From JBDKFK01 sp039798745 (GTDB lineage: Bacteria > Patescibacteriota > Microgenomatia > UBA1406 > GWC2-37-13), in the NCBI GenBank assembly GCA_039798745.1, contig JBDKFK010000001.1:1-64000 (forward strand): a DNA stretch of 64,000 nucleotides, in the 5' to 3' direction. A program made the position numbers and the translations under genes. The notes under the pieces were generated by a model, which ran no database searches, was not told the DNA's origin, and saw nothing but the letters and a program-made list of their open reading frames with translations. Every line of letters begins with the position of its first letter. The stretch's first letter is position 1. Shown here piece after piece: positions 62,502 to 64,000 of this stretch.

Positions 62502-62574
62502 TGGACCTGAAGGGAGTTGAACCCTCAACCTCTGCAATGCGAATGCAGCGCTCTACCAGTTGAGCTACAGGCCC
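62502..62574 (-). tRNA. tRNA-Ala (anticodon CGC)
   Basis: Cloverleaf on the minus strand: acceptor GGGCCTG/CAGGTCC containing the G3-U70 pair that identifies alanine tRNA, D arm GCTC...GAGC, anticodon stem CTGCA/TGCAG with loop TTCGCAT giving CGC, T arm GAGGG TTCAACT CCCTT. CCA not encoded. 12 bases after tRNA-Arg, likely one transcript. Confidence 0.95.
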
Positions 62575-62586
62575 TGACTATCGCGG

Positions 62587-62658
62587 TGCCTCCGGCAGGA
62601 ATCGAACCCGCATCCTAGGATCCGGAATCCCATATTCTATCCATTGAACTACGGAGGC
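62587..62658 (-). tRNA. tRNA-Arg (anticodon CCG)
   Basis: Cloverleaf on the minus strand: acceptor GCCTCCG/CGGAGGC, D arm GTTC...GAAT, anticodon stem TGGGA/TCCTA (one G-T) with loop TTCCGGA giving CCG, T arm GCGGG TTCGATT CCTGC, discriminator A. Reads the CGG codon. First of the Arg-Ala pair. Confidence 0.94.
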
Positions 62659-62685
62659 AGAGTCCTTTTACCTTCTATGTTGAGT

Positions 62686-62694
62686 ATTATAGCA
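62686..62694 (-). promoter_or_regulatory. tRNA-Arg/Ala extended -10
   Basis: TGC plus TATAAT on the minus strand, 27 bases before the tRNA-Arg 5' end; TTTCAA lies 18 bp upstream. Confidence 0.55.
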
Positions 62695-62864
62695 GCTGTG
62701 CTTGTAGATTTGAAACAGAGCAATTATTCTGCATTTACGGTTTATGAGTGCATAATTATTTATCACTGCAAAACATTTTGTAGTGTGCTATATCTACATA
62801 TATAACATACTGGATGTGTCTTACGTTGACGAGAATATTTTTCCAGTTTTTTTTCATATGAATC

Positions 62865-62873
62865 TGTTATTAT
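62865..62873 (+). promoter_or_regulatory. Candidate extended -10 of the GlgA-like gene
   Basis: TGT plus TATTAT, giving a leader of about 47 bases before the ATG at 62927. Confidence 0.35.
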
Positions 62874-62926
62874 CAAAATAGGCGCCCTTTTTTTATGGGC
62901 AAGTTAATGCATGGATTCACAATGTA

Positions 62927-64000
62927 ATGACTATAGATAATAAGCTTGAAATATTAATGTTTGGATGGGAATTCCCTCCGTTTAATAGCGGCGGTCTAGG
63001 AACCGCTTGCCATGGACTGACCCATGCTCTTGCCAAACAAAATGCTGCAATTACTTTTGTACTTCCCCGTCGTATGCAGATCGACACAAACTCGATGAGA
63101 TTTGTTTTTGCAGATTCAGAATATATCACCATTCACGAAGTTGACTCCCTTATCACACCATATATTAATTCAGAAGACTATGAAGATCGCTACATACGTC
63201 TAGGGATGGAGAAGCCTTCAATATACGGCAAATCATTGTTTGAAGAAGTATACCGGTATAGTAAGAAAGGGCGAGAAATAGCTAAAAAAGAAAAATTCGA
63301 TGTAATTCATTCACATGACTGGCTCTCGTTTGGTGCGGGCATTGAGGCAAAGAAAGTTTCGGGGAAACCTCTTATAGCACATATACATGCTACAGAATTT
63401 GATAGGACAGGCAATAATTCAGTCAACTCCCACGTATACAACCTTGAGAAACATGGTATGCAGATGGCAGACAAAGTTATCGCGGTGAGTAACTTTACCA
63501 AAGAAATTATTGTCAAGAAATACGGCATACCTGCGCAAAAAATTACAGTTGTGCATAATGCGATAACTCCTGGTAGGCACCATTCTCCGGAGAGTCATCA
63601 TATGCGTACTATTTTTAAGAAAATTGTTTTGTTTGTCGGAAGGCTAACTCTTCAGAAAGGTCCCGACATATTTCTGAGAGCGGCACAAAAAGTACTGGAG
63701 GTTGATCCTACCGTGGCATTTATTATTGCCGGAGCGGGAGACATGGAGCGTCAGGTAGTACGTGAGTGTGCAGCGCTTGGCATATCGGATAAGGTATTCT
63801 TTACCGGTTTCCTGCGAGGGGAAGAGCTTAATCGTATCTATCAGGCGGCTGATTTATATGTTATGCCATCAATCTCTGAACCTTTTGGTATAACGGTACT
63901 CGAGGCGCTCAACAACGGCACACCAGTACTTGTCTCAAAACAGTCAGGCGTTTCAGAGGTGCTTACGCATGTTCTTAAAGTAGACTTCTGGGATGTAGAT
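62927..64000 (+). CDS. GT4 glycosyltransferase, GlgA-like (cut by the window edge)
   Basis: 358 codons are present with no stop; the C-terminus lies beyond the window. The N-terminal domain starts MFGWEFPPFNSGGLGTACHGL, the GGLG loop that binds ADP/UDP-glucose in glycogen/starch synthase relatives; HSHDWLSFGAG follows. The C-terminal domain has FVGRLTLQKGPDIFL and E-x7-E around SEPFGITVLEAL. This branch is common in CPR and Archaea, where it is annotated as glycogen synthase or as a general GT4; the missing end and lack of glycogen genes leave the role open. The frame has no earlier in-frame ATG near. Confidence 0.85.
   Translation, partial: MTIDNKLEILMFGWEFPPFNSGGLGTACHGLTHALAKQNAAITFVLPRRMQIDTNSMRFVFADSEYITIHEVDSLITPYINSEDYEDRYIRLGMEKPSIYGKSLFEEVYRYSKKGREIAKKEKFDVIHSHDWLSFGAGIEAKKVSGKPLIAHIHATEFDRTGNNSVNSHVYNLEKHGMQMADKVIAVSNFTKEIIVKKYGIPAQKITVVHNAITPGRHHSPESHHMRTIFKKIVLFVGRLTLQKGPDIFLRAAQKVLEVDPTVAFIIAGAGDMERQVVRECAALGISDKVFFTGFLRGEELNRIYQAADLYVMPSISEPFGITVLEALNNGTPVLVSKQSGVSEVLTHVLKVDFWDVD

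Larger units (their letters stand above)
62659..62926. other. AT-rich intergenic stretch with promoters only
   Basis: 268 bases with no gene that I can support. It holds the tRNA-Arg/Ala promoter on the minus strand, a candidate extended -10 (62865-62873) for the GT4 gene, and a small GCCC/GGGC hairpin (62884-62900) in that gene's leader. Nothing else was seen. Confidence 0.6.

Overview
The window looks like chromosome from a Patescibacteria/CPR bacterium, most probably a Microgenomates-type lineage. The grounds are the mix of genes rather than a marker-gene tree: a rpoB-rpoC-rpsL-rpsG-fusA block without ribosomal stalk genes or tuf, small bacterial core proteins, Ser/Thr/Pro 'TPSP' linkers on surface proteins, many membrane-embedded GT-C glycosyltransferases, and very tight packing with genes overlapping at heads and tails. 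UGA is used as a stop and a release factor 2 gene is present, so the UGA-as-glycine code of Gracilibacteria/Absconditabacteria is excluded.

Layout. 1-236 holds a strong minus-strand promoter firing into a highly structured, gene-less stretch that runs off the left edge. 237-2060 has three small genes (YdjM-like membrane protein, small MscS channel, metallophosphoesterase). 2068-12245 is the transcription/translation operon rpoB-rpoC-rpsL-rpsG-fusA, with a good sigma-70 promoter followed at once by a terminator-like hairpin. 12293-16153 carries small membrane proteins, a sugar-nucleotide transferase, a CAP-domain protein and a lamin-tail-domain surface protein. 16221-20584 is a division/cell-wall module: prfB, a small anchored protein, ftsE, ftsX, and a secreted coiled-coil protein ending in a C39-like cysteine peptidase domain. 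20653-26100 has a PilM-like/LytR_C fusion, dnaG-rpoD, an XRE regulator with a palindromic site, and a CPBP protease.

26132-51766 is a 25-kb surface-glycan island: 13 GT-C type membrane proteins, five GT2 and one GT4 glycosyltransferase and a Wzx-like flippase, arranged as short operons that alternate in direction. It is followed by a MacA/MacB-type ABC exporter, another GT4, undecaprenyl-diphosphate phosphatase (uppP), and a secreted protein made of two six-cysteine repeats. 57484-62658 carries five tRNA genes (Gly-GCC, Phe-GAA, Ile-UAU, Ala-CGC, Arg-CCG) among a DMT transporter, another GT-C protein, an RlmI-like methyltransferase and a membrane protein. The window ends inside a GlgA-like GT4 gene.

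How it fits together: lipid-linked sugars would be built by the cytoplasmic GT2/GT4 enzymes, flipped by the Wzx-like protein, extended or transferred outside by the GT-C enzymes, and the carrier lipid recycled by UppP. FtsEX with the secreted peptidase would remodel the wall at division. Two genome-wide habits stand out by eye: -10 boxes often lie only 6-10 bases from the start codon (leaderless or nearly leaderless mRNAs), and clear Shine-Dalgarno sequences are rare. The tRNA-Ile with a UAU anticodon is the most unusual single RNA gene.
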